DNA of 64,000 nucleotides from Neobacillus piezotolerans (GCF_003362805.1 NZ_QNQT01000007.1:62001-126000), one strand, 5' to 3'. Positions 53,868 through 63,686 are shown, counted from the first letter of the stretch. Numbers and translations: made by a program. The notes: generated from the sequence alone by a model not told the origin.

Positions 53868-54515
53868 TCAGTTCTGAAGGTTGACAGTATACGATGCTTC
53901 TGTTTTTTCACGGACTGTTTCCAATGTAGCACCATCCTGGAGTTCTTCAAGTACAAGTCCCTCCGAAGTCACCCGGAAAACCGCCAGTTCGGTCACAATC
54001 ATGTCGACGACTCCTTTTCCGGTCAGCGGAAGACGGCATTCCTTTAGAATTTTAGAGGATCCGCTTTTTGCGCAATGCTCCATTGCAACGATGACTTTTT
54101 TCGCTCCGGTTACCAAATCCATCGCACCGCCCATGCCAGGGACCATTTTACCAGGTACCATCCAGTTGGCAAGGCTTCCATTTTCATCTACCTCAAGCCC
54201 CCCTAGTACAGTTACGTCGACATGGCCCCCGCGAATCAGCTCGAACGAAAACAGACTGTCGAAAAATGCTCCCCCCGGAATGATGCCCGCTGGCTGGCCC
54301 CCGGCATTTACAAGGTCGGGATCAATCTCACCTTCAAGAGGTTTCAGCCCCACGTATCCATTTTCCGATTGGAGAATGACGTTTACATTCTGCGGCAAAA
54401 AGTTTGGTACCATTGTCGGCAATCCGATTCCCAGGTTCACGACATCTCCGTCCCTCAATTCCTTTGCGACGCGTGAAGCGATTAATTGCTTCGGGCTAAT
54501 TAGTGTTTCCGCCAT
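53868..54515 (-). CDS. scoB: Succinyl-CoA:3-ketoacid CoA transferase subunit B
   Basis: This 215-residue beta subunit carries the catalytic glutamate in the motif LQSENGYVGL and the GLGLPT-like GIGLPTMVP start of the fold. With ScoA it transfers CoA from succinyl-CoA to acetoacetate, giving acetoacetyl-CoA. The gene's start codon shares bases with the scoA stop, so translation is coupled. AGGGGGC precedes it. Confidence 0.93.
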   Translation of the reverse strand: MAETLISPKQLIASRVAKELRDGDVVNLGIGLPTMVPNFLPQNVNVILQSENGYVGLKPLEGEIDPDLVNAGGQPAGIIPGGAFFDSLFSFELIRGGHVDVTVLGGLEVDENGSLANWMVPGKMVPGMGGAMDLVTGAKKVIVAMEHCAKSGSSKILKECRLPLTGKGVVDMIVTELAVFRVTSEGLVLEELQDGATLETVREKTEASYTVNLQN

Positions 54516-55174
54516 TATTTACAGCCCCCTTGAACCAATATTTTATCAACAAGGATTCCCGGGGTCATAACTTCATCCGGGTCGATTTCCCCGACTTCGA
54601 CCACTTTTTCAACCTGGACGATTACAACATCGGCTGCGAGCGCCATTAACGGGTTGAAGTTGCGGGCTGAGCGGTGATAAACAAGATTCCCCGCCTTGTC
54701 AGCCTTATATGCCTTAAGGATCGCCACTTCTGCTCTGAGCGGCTTTTCAAGCAGAAATTCGCGTCCGTCAACAGTAATCTTCTCTTTTCCTTCCTCTACC
54801 ACTGTCCCAACACCTGTAGGCGTGAGAACCCCGCCAAGCCCGGAACCGCCTGCGCGGACCCGTTCGGCCAGCGTCCCCTGTGGAACGAGTTCAACTTCCA
54901 CTTCCCCGGCAATCATCTGCCGGCCTGTTTCCGGATTCGTTCCAATATGTGAGGCAATTACCTTTTTAATACGATGGTTAACAATCAGCCGGCCGACTCC
55001 CGATTCAACGAAAGCGGTGTCATTCGCGATCAGTGTGATGTCCTTAATATTTTTCTCAAGGATTACCTCAATTAGGTCCTGCGGCGTTCCGACTCCCATA
55101 AAACCGCCCGCCATCACTGTCATCCCGTCCCGGAAAAATAAAGCTGCTTCCTCTTTCGAAATAACCTTATTCAC
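54515..55174 (-). CDS. scoA: Succinyl-CoA:3-ketoacid CoA transferase subunit A
   Basis: This 219-residue alpha subunit has the family blocks [58 protein letters not shown] and [23 protein letters not shown] start at the GTG at 55174, which follows GGGGGTG; a longer frame to 55252 would run over the sigma-54 promoter and is rejected. It is the first gene of the scoAB pair. Confidence 0.93.
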   Translation of the reverse strand: MNKVISKEEAALFFRDGMTVMAGGFMGVGTPQDLIEVILEKNIKDITLIANDTAFVESGVGRLIVNHRIKKVIASHIGTNPETGRQMIAGEVEVELVPQGTLAERVRAGGSGLGGVLTPTGVGTVVEEGKEKITVDGREFLLEKPLRAEVAILKAYKADKAGNLVYHRSARNFNPLMALAADVVIVQVEKVVEVGEIDPDEVMTPGILVDKILVQGGCK

Positions 55175-55235
55175 TTTTACACACCCCCAATTTTTTGTGG
55201 ATGTGAGTCCGTTCCACTCACACACCTCAATACGC

Positions 55236-55251
55236 TGCAAGAAGCATGCCA
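55236..55251 (-). promoter_or_regulatory. Sigma-54 (-24/-12) promoter of scoAB
   Basis: The minus strand reads TGGCATGCTTCTTGCA, matching TGGCACGNNNNTTGCW except for one C-to-T change. It lies about 62 nt before the scoA GTG. A dyad ACATAC...GTATGT near 55319..55337 could be an upstream site but differs from the paired sites at 53770. Confidence 0.8.
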
Positions 55252-55363
55252 TAGATTAAAATTTTCCAGGATAAAAAATAGCTATTCATCGCTTTTCAAA
55301 ATGTATTTCACAATTTGGACATACTAACATCGGGTATGTAAATAACCTTCAGGAGGATTAAAG

Positions 55364-56221
55364 ATGGATAAGGAAATGAATTATGGCAATGATTATAAAT
55401 TTATCCCGGCAACCTCTATTGGAAGTGGGATTGGGATTGATGTTTTACCTGATTTATTTTGTTACACTATCCAGATCGTCAATATCTGTTTAGAGGGCAA
55501 TCCGGAAACTGGAGATTTTGTTTTAGTGGATGCCGGAATGCCCGGGTCTGCTGATGAGATTATTTCTGTTACCGAAAATCGGTTTGGTGCTGACAGCCGG
55601 CCGAAAGCAATCATTTTGACACATGGCCATTTTGATCATGTCGGCGCAATCATTGAACTTGTCAACCATTGGGACGTTCCGGTCTATGCCCACCAATTAG
55701 AGATGCCTTTCTTGACAGGTAAAGAAAGTTATCCGGAACCGGACCCAACCGTAGAAGGCGGTATGGTGGCGAAAATGTCACCAATGTTCCCGAACGAACC
55801 GATAGACTTGGGAAATAATATACGAACGCTGCCTTCTGATGGAACTGTTCCCCACATGCCAGAGTTTAAATGGATTCATACCCCAGGCCACACTCCGGGC
55901 CATATTTCATTATTCCGGGAAAAAGACCGGGCGTTAATCGCTGGGGATGCTTTTGTCACCGTTAAACAGGAATACTTGTATAAAGTGATCACGCAGGAAC
56001 AGGAGATTAGCGGGCCACCTCGCTATTTAACAACCGTCTGGGAAGCAGCTAAGGAATCCGTCATTAAGCTAAACGCCCTGAAGCCTTCCATCGCCATTAC
56101 CGGCCATGGATTGCCAATGTCCGGTGAATTACTGACGAAAAGCCTGAATAAACTTGTGAACGAATTTGACCAGATTGCTGTACCTGATTATGGAAAGTAT
56201 GTAAATAAAAAATTACATTAA
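55364..56221 (+). CDS. MBL-fold metallohydrolase
   Basis: This 285-residue protein has the metallo-beta-lactamase fold with the zinc motif THGHFDHVGA, then HTPGHTPGHIS, AGDAF and ITGHGLPMSG. Relatives include hydroxyacylglutathione hydrolases and lactonases; the substrate is not clear. CAGGAGG precedes the ATG. It is divergent from scoAB and may share the intergenic control region. Confidence 0.88.
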   Translation: MDKEMNYGNDYKFIPATSIGSGIGIDVLPDLFCYTIQIVNICLEGNPETGDFVLVDAGMPGSADEIISVTENRFGADSRPKAIILTHGHFDHVGAIIELVNHWDVPVYAHQLEMPFLTGKESYPEPDPTVEGGMVAKMSPMFPNEPIDLGNNIRTLPSDGTVPHMPEFKWIHTPGHTPGHISLFREKDRALIAGDAFVTVKQEYLYKVITQEQEISGPPRYLTTVWEAAKESVIKLNALKPSIAITGHGLPMSGELLTKSLNKLVNEFDQIAVPDYGKYVNKKLH

Positions 56222-56240
56222 ACCATGAATCCATTAATGA

Positions 56241-56276
56241 AGGCAACGCATCGTTCGCGTTGCCCTCAATTTTTTT
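56241..56276 (+). terminator. Terminator after MBL-fold gene
   Basis: Stem GGCAACGC...GCGTTGCC followed by CTCAATTTTTTT. Confidence 0.87.
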
Positions 56277-56297
56277 AGATAATAATTTAGTTTTCTC

Positions 56298-56573
56298 TTA
56301 TCTGCTATCCATGGTTTGGATAATTTCTATTTCCCTAATTCTTTTCTCTAATCGTTCGATTTCTTTAGGTAACGATTCTAATAGTTTATAAAAAAGCAGG
56401 CCACTATAGTTCAGTCCTGGATAAAGAATGTTGACTGCTTCGACCCCATGCGCATTTAGAAGGTTTAAACGCTCTTTGGTTTCCTCCAATGAGGACTTTA
56501 AATTTCCCACCAAATGATTCAATGTGCTTTGTACCTCCTTAAACCGCTCTATGTTGTAATTTACGCTTTGCAT
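56298..56573 (-). CDS. Small helical protein of unknown function
   Basis: The 91-residue frame starts MQSVNYNIERFKEVQSTLNHL and is rich in Glu, Lys and Leu, with probable coiled coils (residues 5-40 and 65-88, KEIERLEKRIREIEII). I do not recognise it. The ribosome binding site is weak (GGGTAAG). It may be a real small gene, with no clear link to its neighbours. Confidence 0.45.
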   Translation of the reverse strand: MQSVNYNIERFKEVQSTLNHLVGNLKSSLEETKERLNLLNAHGVEAVNILYPGLNYSGLLFYKLLESLPKEIERLEKRIREIEIIQTMDSR

Positions 56574-56769
56574 TCAGTTTTACTTACCCGATTAGAATAA
56601 TCATTAAACATATTACGACACAAAAAGTAGTTTTAAAAATGGGTTAATTTGCGCTCCACAAAGAAAAGCTTCAAAAAGTATCGTCAGGAAAGCTCCACAG
56701 AAAAAACATCGCAGGGACAGACGCCCTTTGTCTTTCAAGAGACGGTTTTTTCCTGTTACGGGGAGCAAA

Positions 56770-56817
56770 AAATAATTAAAACAAGAAATCCGCCGGCTTT
56801 GGCTCCCAGCGGATTTC
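56770..56817 (-). terminator. Terminator after katE
   Basis: Minus-strand stem GAAATCCGC...GCGGATTTC followed by TTGTTTTAATTATTTTTT. Confidence 0.82.
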
Positions 56818-56845
56818 GAATTTTTATAGGAAGGGCTTATAAAGA

Positions 56846-58897
56846 TTACTGCACCTCTCTGCCCCAATGGCGGTGAGCTGCGACAGCTTGAATAAATTGC
56901 CCGGCAAATTCCGCCGGTTCACTTCCAACCACGACGCCCGGCGCACCGATTATACCGGCTTGCTGCGCTATCTCAGCACCTGCGTGGGTTGCGCCAATTG
57001 GCTTGTAATGCTCAAATGCTTCCTGAATGAAGTAGATGGCCTTTTTCTTGAATTTCGGGGTATTCTCTGCCCCGCCGATCACATAGATGGCATCAAAAAG
57101 AACTGAGTCGGCAGTCAGGAACGAGTGGTGGACTGGCAATGCGAAATTGTCGGTACCTCGTACGGACCCGAGTTTTTCGCTAATGAATTCCGGGATTGCT
57201 CCTTTAGCCTTAAGTGCATCCAGAATCGTTTTTACTTCATTACCACTGAATCCATCAGCCACAAGCACGCCAACCTTGCGCCCCTTTGGCGTTTTGATCG
57301 TATTCTCCTGGCTAAGCGCTGGCGACGACTTCTTGGAAGCAGGCTCCCTCGGCTCCGGCACCCTGGCTCCAATCCCCTCGGCAACCGGGGTGACCAGTTC
57401 CATGCTCACATTGGCGAACATATCGACAACCTGCTGGCGCACATCCGGTGATTTCACCTTGCCGAGTTCAAAGGTCAACGCGTCAATTATGTGCTGCTTC
57501 TCAGGCGGTCTCATGCTGTTCCAGAACATCGATGCTTGTGAGAAGTGATCCTTGAAACTGTCACTGCGAGCGCGGATTTTATGGCCATCGACCTTCTCCT
57601 GATAATGGACATAACCGCCTTCCTCGACAGCCGCAGGGGCAGGCGTGTTTTGCGCAAGGGAGTTTTTATGGTAACTCACCTGGCCCCGGTTGATCGTCTG
57701 GCGCCCAAAGCCATCACGCTGGTTGTTATGGAACGGGCAAACAGGCCGATTGATCGGGATTTCGTGGAAGTTTGGCCCGCCTAGGCGCAATAGCTGTGTA
57801 TCCGTATAGGAGAATAACCTGCCCTGTAGCAGCGGATCATTCGTAAAGTCTATCCCAGGCACAACATGGCCAGGATGGAAGGCGACCTGCTCAGTCTCGG
57901 CGAATACATTGTCTACATTGCGATTCAATGTCATCTTTCCGATAATCTTGACCGGAATCTCCTCCTCAGGCCATAATTTCGTCGCATCCAGAATATCAAA
58001 ATCAAACCGGAACTCCTCTTCCTCGGGAATCAATTGGACACCGAGCTCATATTCAGGGAAATCCCCTCTTTCAATGGCCTCGTGCAAATCGCGGCGATGG
58101 AAGTCCGGATCCTTGCCGGCAATCTTCTGTGCTTCGTCCCATACAAGCGAGTGGACGCCAAGCACTGGTTTCCAATGGAATTTTACAAAATGGGCCCTAC
58201 CCTGCTCGTTCACGAACCGAAACGTATGTACTCCAAAGCCTTCCATCATACGGAAGCTGCGGGGAATCGCCCGGTCCGACATTTGCCACAACACCATATG
58301 CGCCGACTCCTGGTTGTTAGCGATAAAGTCATAGAACGTATCATGGGCGGATGCACCCTGCGGCATTTCGTTATGCGGCTCTGGCTTCACCGCGTGCACA
58401 AAGTCAGGGAACTTGATCGCATCCTGAATAAAGAACACCGGTATATTGTTGCCTACCAGGTCATAGTTTCCTTCCTCTGTATAAAACTTCGTCGCAAACC
58501 CGCGCACATCACGAACCGTCTCCGCCGAGCCCTTCGAACCCTGAACTGTTGAGAAGCGGACAAACACCGGCGTCTTCTTTGATGGGTCGTTCAAGAACTT
58601 CGCCATCGTGAACTCCTTCATCGACTCGTAAACCTGAAACTCGCCATGAGCCGCGAACCCGCGTGCATGCACAACCCTTTCCGGAATCCGTTCATGGTCA
58701 AAATGCGTCATTTTCTCCCGGAAATGAAAATCTTCCATCAACGTCGGCCCGCGCATGCCGGCTTTCAAGGAAAATTCATCCTCCGACACCTTAACACCTT
58801 GATTGGTTGTCAGCTTCTTCCCGCTATCATCAACCTTGAATTGTTCCAATTGCTCCTGCTTTTTATTGACATTCGGATCGAGATTCTCTTTTACCAC
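56846..58897 (-). CDS. katE: Large-subunit catalase (KatE/HPII type)
   Basis: This 683-residue heme catalase breaks hydrogen peroxide into water and oxygen. It has the distal His in VVHARGFAAHG, FVRFSTVQGSKGSAETVRDVRGFATKFYT split over the conserved catalase core, the proximal heme tyrosine in RLFSYTDTQLLRLG, and a C-terminal DJ-1-like domain from about residue 535 (KVGVLVADGFSGNEV), which marks the large-subunit clade. The start is GTG at 58897 with AGGAGG 7 nt upstream. A sigma-B-type promoter lies before it, as for B. subtilis katE. Confidence 0.95.
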   Translation of the reverse strand: MVKENLDPNVNKKQEQLEQFKVDDSGKKLTTNQGVKVSEDEFSLKAGMRGPTLMEDFHFREKMTHFDHERIPERVVHARGFAAHGEFQVYESMKEFTMAKFLNDPSKKTPVFVRFSTVQGSKGSAETVRDVRGFATKFYTEEGNYDLVGNNIPVFFIQDAIKFPDFVHAVKPEPHNEMPQGASAHDTFYDFIANNQESAHMVLWQMSDRAIPRSFRMMEGFGVHTFRFVNEQGRAHFVKFHWKPVLGVHSLVWDEAQKIAGKDPDFHRRDLHEAIERGDFPEYELGVQLIPEEEEFRFDFDILDATKLWPEEEIPVKIIGKMTLNRNVDNVFAETEQVAFHPGHVVPGIDFTNDPLLQGRLFSYTDTQLLRLGGPNFHEIPINRPVCPFHNNQRDGFGRQTINRGQVSYHKNSLAQNTPAPAAVEEGGYVHYQEKVDGHKIRARSDSFKDHFSQASMFWNSMRPPEKQHIIDALTFELGKVKSPDVRQQVVDMFANVSMELVTPVAEGIGARVPEPREPASKKSSPALSQENTIKTPKGRKVGVLVADGFSGNEVKTILDALKAKGAIPEFISEKLGSVRGTDNFALPVHHSFLTADSVLFDAIYVIGGAENTPKFKKKAIYFIQEAFEHYKPIGATHAGAEIAQQAGIIGAPGVVVGSEPAEFAGQFIQAVAAHRHWGREVQ

Positions 58898-58938
58898 TCA
58901 TCATCCTCCTAACATTAACTTGGTACCCCACTTCCCTA

Positions 58939-58963
58939 CTACCCCACCATTGGCAAAAAAAAC
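58939..58963 (-). promoter_or_regulatory. Candidate sigma-B promoter of katE
   Basis: On the minus strand GTTTTT (58963..58958) and GGGTAG (58944..58939) are 13 bp apart, close to the sigma-B consensus GTTTAA-N12-15-GGGTAT. The gene's identity supports general-stress control. Confidence 0.5.
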
Positions 58964-59040
58964 GTTTAATTTAATTCCTTGTCCATGAAAATCGATTTAT
59001 TAAAACAATGTCCTTGTTATCGCGGCCATATTTTTCCCAA

Positions 59041-59075
59041 TAAAAAAACCGCCTGGTCGTTGTCACCAAACGGTT
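59041..59075 (-). terminator. Terminator after glutaminase gene
   Basis: Minus-strand stem AACCG..GGT...ACC..CGGTT followed by TTTTTTT, some 120 nt behind the glutaminase stop. Between it and the stop, no gene is seen. Confidence 0.7.
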
Positions 59076-59193
59076 CATTTTTATTGGTATTGAAATGGCG
59101 CGAAACCCGAGCAGTGAGCGGTCGATCCATTTCCGCTGTGAAACATCTTGTGAAACAAGAAAATTCGGGGAGTGACAGGCACTGTTCGCATTT

Positions 59194-60123
59194 TTAAAAC
59201 ATGCTCAATGAATACCTTTTTGCGAGTAGTTCAAGGAGTTTGATGCCTCCGATGCTGTTTCCTTTTTCGTCCAGTGCCGGCCCGAATATGCCGATGCCAA
59301 CTTTGCCCGGCACCGACCCCATTATCCCGCCCGAAACGCCGCTTTTAGCCGGAATGCCAATTTTTATGGCAAACTCTCCGGATGCATTGTACATGCCGCA
59401 CGTCACCATGAACGTTTTGCAAATCCGGGCGACATCATCTGGCATTACACGCTTACCCGTTTGTGGGTGCACCCCGCCCATCGCAAACACAAGCCCAATA
59501 TCGGCCAAATCCCGGCAATCCATCTCATTTGCGCACTGCTTAGAATACAATTCAATCAGCGGGTCGACATCCTCCGTAATCACCCCATGCTGTTTCAAAA
59601 AATAGCACAAAGCCCTGTTCAGATGGGCCGTTTCAAACTCGGAGCGGGCCACTTCCTCATTAACCCCCACCGTCTCATTGTCCGCTAGTTCCCGAATGAA
59701 GGCCAACAGACGCTCGAGCCGCGCCTCGACACTATCACCCTTAATCATATGAGTCACAACAAGCGCACCGGCATTGATCATCGGATTCAAAGGCTTTGCC
59801 ACACCTAAAGCCTCCAATTTCGCGATCGAATTGAACGGGTCACCCGTCGGCTCCATCCCGACCCGCTCAAACACATAATCCTCGCCCCGCTCCATCAATA
59901 CCAGCGCAAGGCTGATCACCTTCGAAATACTTTGCAGCGTAATCTTTCTTTCGATCTCCCCCGCCGCGACACACTCACCATTCGGATAATGGATCGCAAT
60001 CGACAAATCACCTGGTTTCGCTTTTCCAAGCGCCGGAATATAATCCGCGACCTTCCCCTGCTTCGCGTACGGCCGAGCCTCCTCAACCAGCGCATTCAAC
60101 TCTTCGTTTGACTCACACAACAT
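59194..60123 (-). CDS. glsA: Glutaminase
   Basis: This serine-type glutaminase turns glutamine into glutamate and ammonia. It has the beta-lactamase-like fold with the catalytic Ser-x-x-Lys as LQSISKVISLALVL, and the family blocks DPFNSIAKLE, NPMINAGALV and GIPAKSGVSGGIMGSVPGKVGIG split across the domain. I start at MLCESNEELNAL (309 residues, the normal family length) rather than at 60270, because the extra 49 residues match nothing in the family. Confidence 0.92.
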   Translation of the reverse strand: MLCESNEELNALVEEARPYAKQGKVADYIPALGKAKPGDLSIAIHYPNGECVAAGEIERKITLQSISKVISLALVLMERGEDYVFERVGMEPTGDPFNSIAKLEALGVAKPLNPMINAGALVVTHMIKGDSVEARLERLLAFIRELADNETVGVNEEVARSEFETAHLNRALCYFLKQHGVITEDVDPLIELYSKQCANEMDCRDLADIGLVFAMGGVHPQTGKRVMPDDVARICKTFMVTCGMYNASGEFAIKIGIPAKSGVSGGIMGSVPGKVGIGIFGPALDEKGNSIGGIKLLELLAKRYSLSMF

Positions 60124-60270
60124 CCACATCACCCATATTAGTATGGACGGAACTTCTCCAAACCACTCTTTTGGAAAAATGCCCGGCGGCCCGCACAACA
60201 AGCCTTTCCCCAGGGATAAGGGTTTCTTCCCAATGTAAACGCTTCTTGAATGTTTGTAATACCATTCCAC

Positions 60271-60769
60271 TCGATGTTCGTCCTGGTTTGTCCATCAATT
60301 CATTACTCCGGTAAACCACTATCCAGAGGAATTACCTCCCTGCCTTCAAAAAATTCACTTGAATGTAGTCTTTACCACTTTACATGAAACAACAATTTGC
60401 CGGCTTCCGTTCCTTAAAGGCAGCCGTCTCGCATCTTCCATTTATAGGAAACAACACAAACTACCTTCCAAACTACGCTGCCAGAAAACCAACTTTTTAA
60501 AATTTTTTATAAAAATTATTATCCTTGAATTATCAACAATGTAAACGCTACCAAATTAATAGAATATTTAAATTTGTCAGACTTATGTGTTTTTTCTCTT
60601 GAATTAATAAAATAATGGGAGTATCATAAACAGAAATCTCAGAAAAGTTCGTATTTTATTTCACGTATTATTTTTTTGAAATAAAAGATGACGCTTTTCA
60701 GGGTCAAACCAATTTAATTTTTTCTTTAAATAGAATTTACAAAACGGGCTACAGGAGGAATGATGTTTT
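60271..60769 (+). other. Long ilvE leader/intergenic region
   Basis: This is a 500-bp gap. The left part (60271-60590) shows no gene or clear signal. The right part holds the ilvE promoter and a CodY-like box (separate entries). There is no T-box motif here, unlike the region before ilvB. Confidence 0.6.
60599..60648 (+). promoter_or_regulatory. ilvE promoter and CodY-box candidate
   Basis: TTGAAT (60599..60604) and TATCAT (60622..60627) are 17 bp apart. Just downstream, AAATCTCAGAAAAGT (60634..60648) matches the CodY box AATTTTCWGAAAATT at 12 of 15 positions and covers the expected transcription start. Repression by CodY when branched-chain amino acids are plentiful is inference. Confidence 0.5.
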
Positions 60770-61678
60770 TTGGAAAGCCAATATATTTTTCTAAGCGGCG
60801 AATTTGTGAAAAAGGAAGATGCGGTAGTTTCAGTTTATGACCACGGCTTCCTATATGGCGACGGGGTATTCGAAGGCATCCGTGTTTACAGCGGCAACGT
60901 CTTCAGGCTGGACGCACACTTGAAGAGGCTTTATGAATCAGCCCACTCCATTATGCTTGAAATCCCTTATACGTTTGAGGAAATGACCGAAATCATTGTT
61001 GAAACAGTCCGAAAAAATGAATTATCAAGCGCGTATATACGTGTGGTTGTCTCTAGGGGAAGAGGAAACCTCGGGCTCGACCCATCAACTTGCTCGCAGC
61101 CAAGGGTCATTGTCATCGCTGAGCCGCTCGCGCTTTATCCAAAAGAAATGTATGAACGCGGCCTGAAAGTCGGATCGGTCGCAACAAGGCGGAATCGCCC
61201 GGACGTTTTAAGTCCGCAAATCAAATCCTTGAACTATTTAAACAATATCCTCGTTAAGCTTGAAGCAAACCAGGCCGGCGTGGACGAAGCGCTCATGCTG
61301 AATGACCAAGGCTATGTAACGGAAGGTTCCGCCGACAATATTTTCCTTGTGAAAAATGGCGTCATTTACACTCCTCCCGTCTACCTTGGCGCATTGGAAG
61401 GCATCACCCGGAACGCCATAATCGATCTGGCGAAGCGAAACGGCTACGAAGTCCGGGAACAGCCATTCACACGGCATGATGTCTATGTCGCCGATGAGGT
61501 GTTCCTGACAGGAACGGCGGTCGAGGTCATCGCGGTAATCGATGTGGACACCCGTAAGATTGGCAATGGCAAACCTGGGCAAATCACAAACCATCTATTG
61601 GACGAATTCAGGAAACTCGTTACCGAGGATGGAGTCAAGTGCTATCCGGAAACCAAAGAGAAAGCATTCGTCGGTTAA
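60770..61678 (+). CDS. ilvE: Branched-chain amino acid aminotransferase
   Basis: This 302-residue class IV PLP enzyme has the start DHGFLYGDGVFEGIRVY, the catalytic Lys in SPQIKSLNYLNNILVKLEA, and the family signature ALMLNDQGYVTEGSADNIFLVKNG. It makes Leu, Ile and Val from their keto acids. The start is TTG at 60770, 11 nt after GGAGG; the nearer ATG codons are out of frame. It lies 12 bp before ilvD. Confidence 0.93.
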   Translation: MESQYIFLSGEFVKKEDAVVSVYDHGFLYGDGVFEGIRVYSGNVFRLDAHLKRLYESAHSIMLEIPYTFEEMTEIIVETVRKNELSSAYIRVVVSRGRGNLGLDPSTCSQPRVIVIAEPLALYPKEMYERGLKVGSVATRRNRPDVLSPQIKSLNYLNNILVKLEANQAGVDEALMLNDQGYVTEGSADNIFLVKNGVIYTPPVYLGALEGITRNAIIDLAKRNGYEVREQPFTRHDVYVADEVFLTGTAVEVIAVIDVDTRKIGNGKPGQITNHLLDEFRKLVTEDGVKCYPETKEKAFVG

Positions 61679-61690
61679 AGGAGGGCAAAT

Positions 61691-63358
61691 ATGCGAAGCG
61701 ATATGATTAAAAAAGGATTTGACCGGGCGCCGCACCGCAGCCTCCTATATGCAACCGGCGTGAAAACAAGCGACCTGGACAAGCCCTTCATTGGAGTCTG
61801 CAATTCCTATATCGACATCATCCCCGGGCACAAGCACTTGAATGTTTTTGCCGAAGTGGTGAAAGAAGCGATCCGGGAAGCGGGCGGCGTTCCGTTTGAG
61901 TTCAATACAATCGGCGTTGACGACGGAATTGCAATGGGCCATATCGGGATGCGCTATTCACTCCCAAGCCGGGAAATCATTGCGGACAGCGCGGAAACGG
62001 TTATCAACGCCCATTGGTTCGACGGAGTTTTTTACATCCCGAACTGTGACAAGATTACCCCCGGGATGCTGATGGCAGCGGCAAGGACGAATGTCCCTTC
62101 CGTGTTTGTATCTGGAGGGCCGATGGAAGCAGGCGTTTCCTCGACCGGAAAGCCGCTCTCCCTCGTTTCCGTTTTTGAAGGGGTCGGCGCTTACAACAAA
62201 GGCACCATCACCCAGCAGGAATTGCTCGATATTGAAACGAATGCTTGCCCTACCTGCGGTTCATGCTCCGGCATGTTCACCGCAAATTCAATGAACTGCC
62301 TCATGGAAGTACTCGGCATGACAGTGCCAGGCAACGGAACGATTGTTGCCACTTCCGATACGCGGCATGAGTTGATCCGACGGGCAGCGAAACACTTAAT
62401 CGACTTGGTCAAAAAAGATATCAAGCCACGCGATATTATGACGAAAGAAGCGTTTGACAATGCCTTCGCGCTTGATATGGCAATGGGCGGCTCCACCAAC
62501 ACGGTGCTGCATACATTGGCCATCGCCCACGAGGCGGGAATCGAGTATGACTTGCACGAAATCAACCGGATCGCGGAAAAGGTACCTTATCTTTCAAAGA
62601 TAAGCCCGGCATCCGATTATTCCATGCAGGATGTGCATCATGCCGGCGGGGTTAGCGCGATCATTCACGAGCTCTGCAAAATCGACGGACTCATTCACAA
62701 GGATGCCATCACGATTACAGGAAAAACCCTTTATGAAAATGTAAAGGATGCGGAAATAACAAACGACCAGGTCATCAGAAGAAAGAATAACCCTTACAGC
62801 CCGGTTGGCGGTTTGTCCATCCTGTTCGGAAATCTTGCCCCGGATGGCGGGGTCATCAAAGTGGGAGCCGTCGATCCTTCGATTATACGTTTCACAGGCG
62901 AGGCCATCGTCTTTGAATCGCAGGAGGCCGCACAAGCCGGAATCGACAGCGGATCGGTTAGGCCAGGCCATGTAGTGGTCATCCGCTATGAGGGGCCAAA
63001 AGGCGGGCCGGGAATGCCGGAAATGCTTGCACCTACAGCCGCGATTGCCGGCCGGGGGCTTGAAAAGGAGGTCGCGCTGATTACGGATGGCCGCTTTTCA
63101 GGCGCGAGCCGCGGCATATCCGTCGGGCATATTTCCCCGGAAGCAGCCGAGGGCGGACCTATTGCTTTTGTCGAAGACGGCGACCTAATTATGATTGACC
63201 TCGAAGCCCGCTCAATCAACCTGATTGTCGACCGGGAAGTTTTAGAGGAAAGACAGAAAAACTTTGTAAAGCCAGAACCAAAAATCAAATCAGGGTATCT
63301 CGCCAAATATGCGAAGCTGGTCACATCCGCAAGCACTGGCGGCATCATGAAATTTTAA
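61691..63358 (+). CDS. ilvD: Dihydroxy-acid dehydratase
   Basis: This 555-residue iron-sulfur enzyme makes the keto acids for valine and isoleucine. It has the cluster and metal motifs [27 protein letters not shown] (CDKxxPG), [18 protein letters not shown], and [18 protein letters not shown] precedes the ATG. It is co-transcribed with ilvE. Confidence 0.97.
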   Translation: MRSDMIKKGFDRAPHRSLLYATGVKTSDLDKPFIGVCNSYIDIIPGHKHLNVFAEVVKEAIREAGGVPFEFNTIGVDDGIAMGHIGMRYSLPSREIIADSAETVINAHWFDGVFYIPNCDKITPGMLMAAARTNVPSVFVSGGPMEAGVSSTGKPLSLVSVFEGVGAYNKGTITQQELLDIETNACPTCGSCSGMFTANSMNCLMEVLGMTVPGNGTIVATSDTRHELIRRAAKHLIDLVKKDIKPRDIMTKEAFDNAFALDMAMGGSTNTVLHTLAIAHEAGIEYDLHEINRIAEKVPYLSKISPASDYSMQDVHHAGGVSAIIHELCKIDGLIHKDAITITGKTLYENVKDAEITNDQVIRRKNNPYSPVGGLSILFGNLAPDGGVIKVGAVDPSIIRFTGEAIVFESQEAAQAGIDSGSVRPGHVVVIRYEGPKGGPGMPEMLAPTAAIAGRGLEKEVALITDGRFSGASRGISVGHISPEAAEGGPIAFVEDGDLIMIDLEARSINLIVDREVLEERQKNFVKPEPKIKSGYLAKYAKLVTSASTGGIMKF

Positions 63359-63359
63359 A

Positions 63360-63686
63360 AGAACGATAGCGCAAATCGTTGACGGGAACAAAGGAATAAG
63401 AGTCTAGTATTCACAGAGAGCCGGGGTTGCTGGAAGCCCGGAAATACTACTTATTCTGACATCGTCCCTGAGTATTAAGCTGAACGGTCTCCCCTACTAG
63501 GCTTAATCGGGTGTTTTCGGCACCCGTTACCAAAACGGAGCGGATTCCTTTTCCGCTTCATGAGGCGGCAGTTGCAAGACTCGCCGTGAATTCCGGGTGG
63601 TACCGAGGAAAGACATAAACCTTTTCTCCCCGAATATCCTGCTGTAAAAAAACGGCAGGCTGTTCGCGGGAGGAGAGGTTTTTTTG
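63360..63686 (+). promoter_or_regulatory. T-box riboswitch before ilvB
   Basis: The leader has the T-box parts: a stem I with the AGAGAG bulge and GGTTGCTGGAAGC apical region (63415-63440), pairing AATAAG (63395..63400) with CTTATT (63450..63455), a specifier loop CTGACATCG, the T-box sequence GGGTGGTACC (63595..63604), and a terminator hairpin (AACCTTTTCTCCCC...GGGAGGAGAGGTT) with TTTTTTT to about 63685. ATC at 63461..63463 is the likely specifier, for tRNA-Ile; CTG (Leu) at the loop start is the alternative. Uncharged tRNA would favour readthrough into ilvB. Confidence 0.93.

Noticed and set aside
55174-55252. Longer scoA start
   Set aside because: The extra 26 codons cover the sigma-54 promoter and do not resemble other ScoA proteins; the GTG at 55174 has a good ribosome binding site.
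56613-56867. 84-codon minus-strand frame after katE
   Set aside because: It overlaps the katE stop and the katE terminator hairpin, and its content looks like non-coding sequence.
58979-59197. 72-codon plus-strand frame between katE and glsA
   Set aside because: It covers the glutaminase terminator and the katE promoter region and has no ribosome binding site.
60124-60270. N-terminal extension of glutaminase
   Set aside because: The 49 extra residues have no counterpart in the family, and a start at 60123 gives the normal length.
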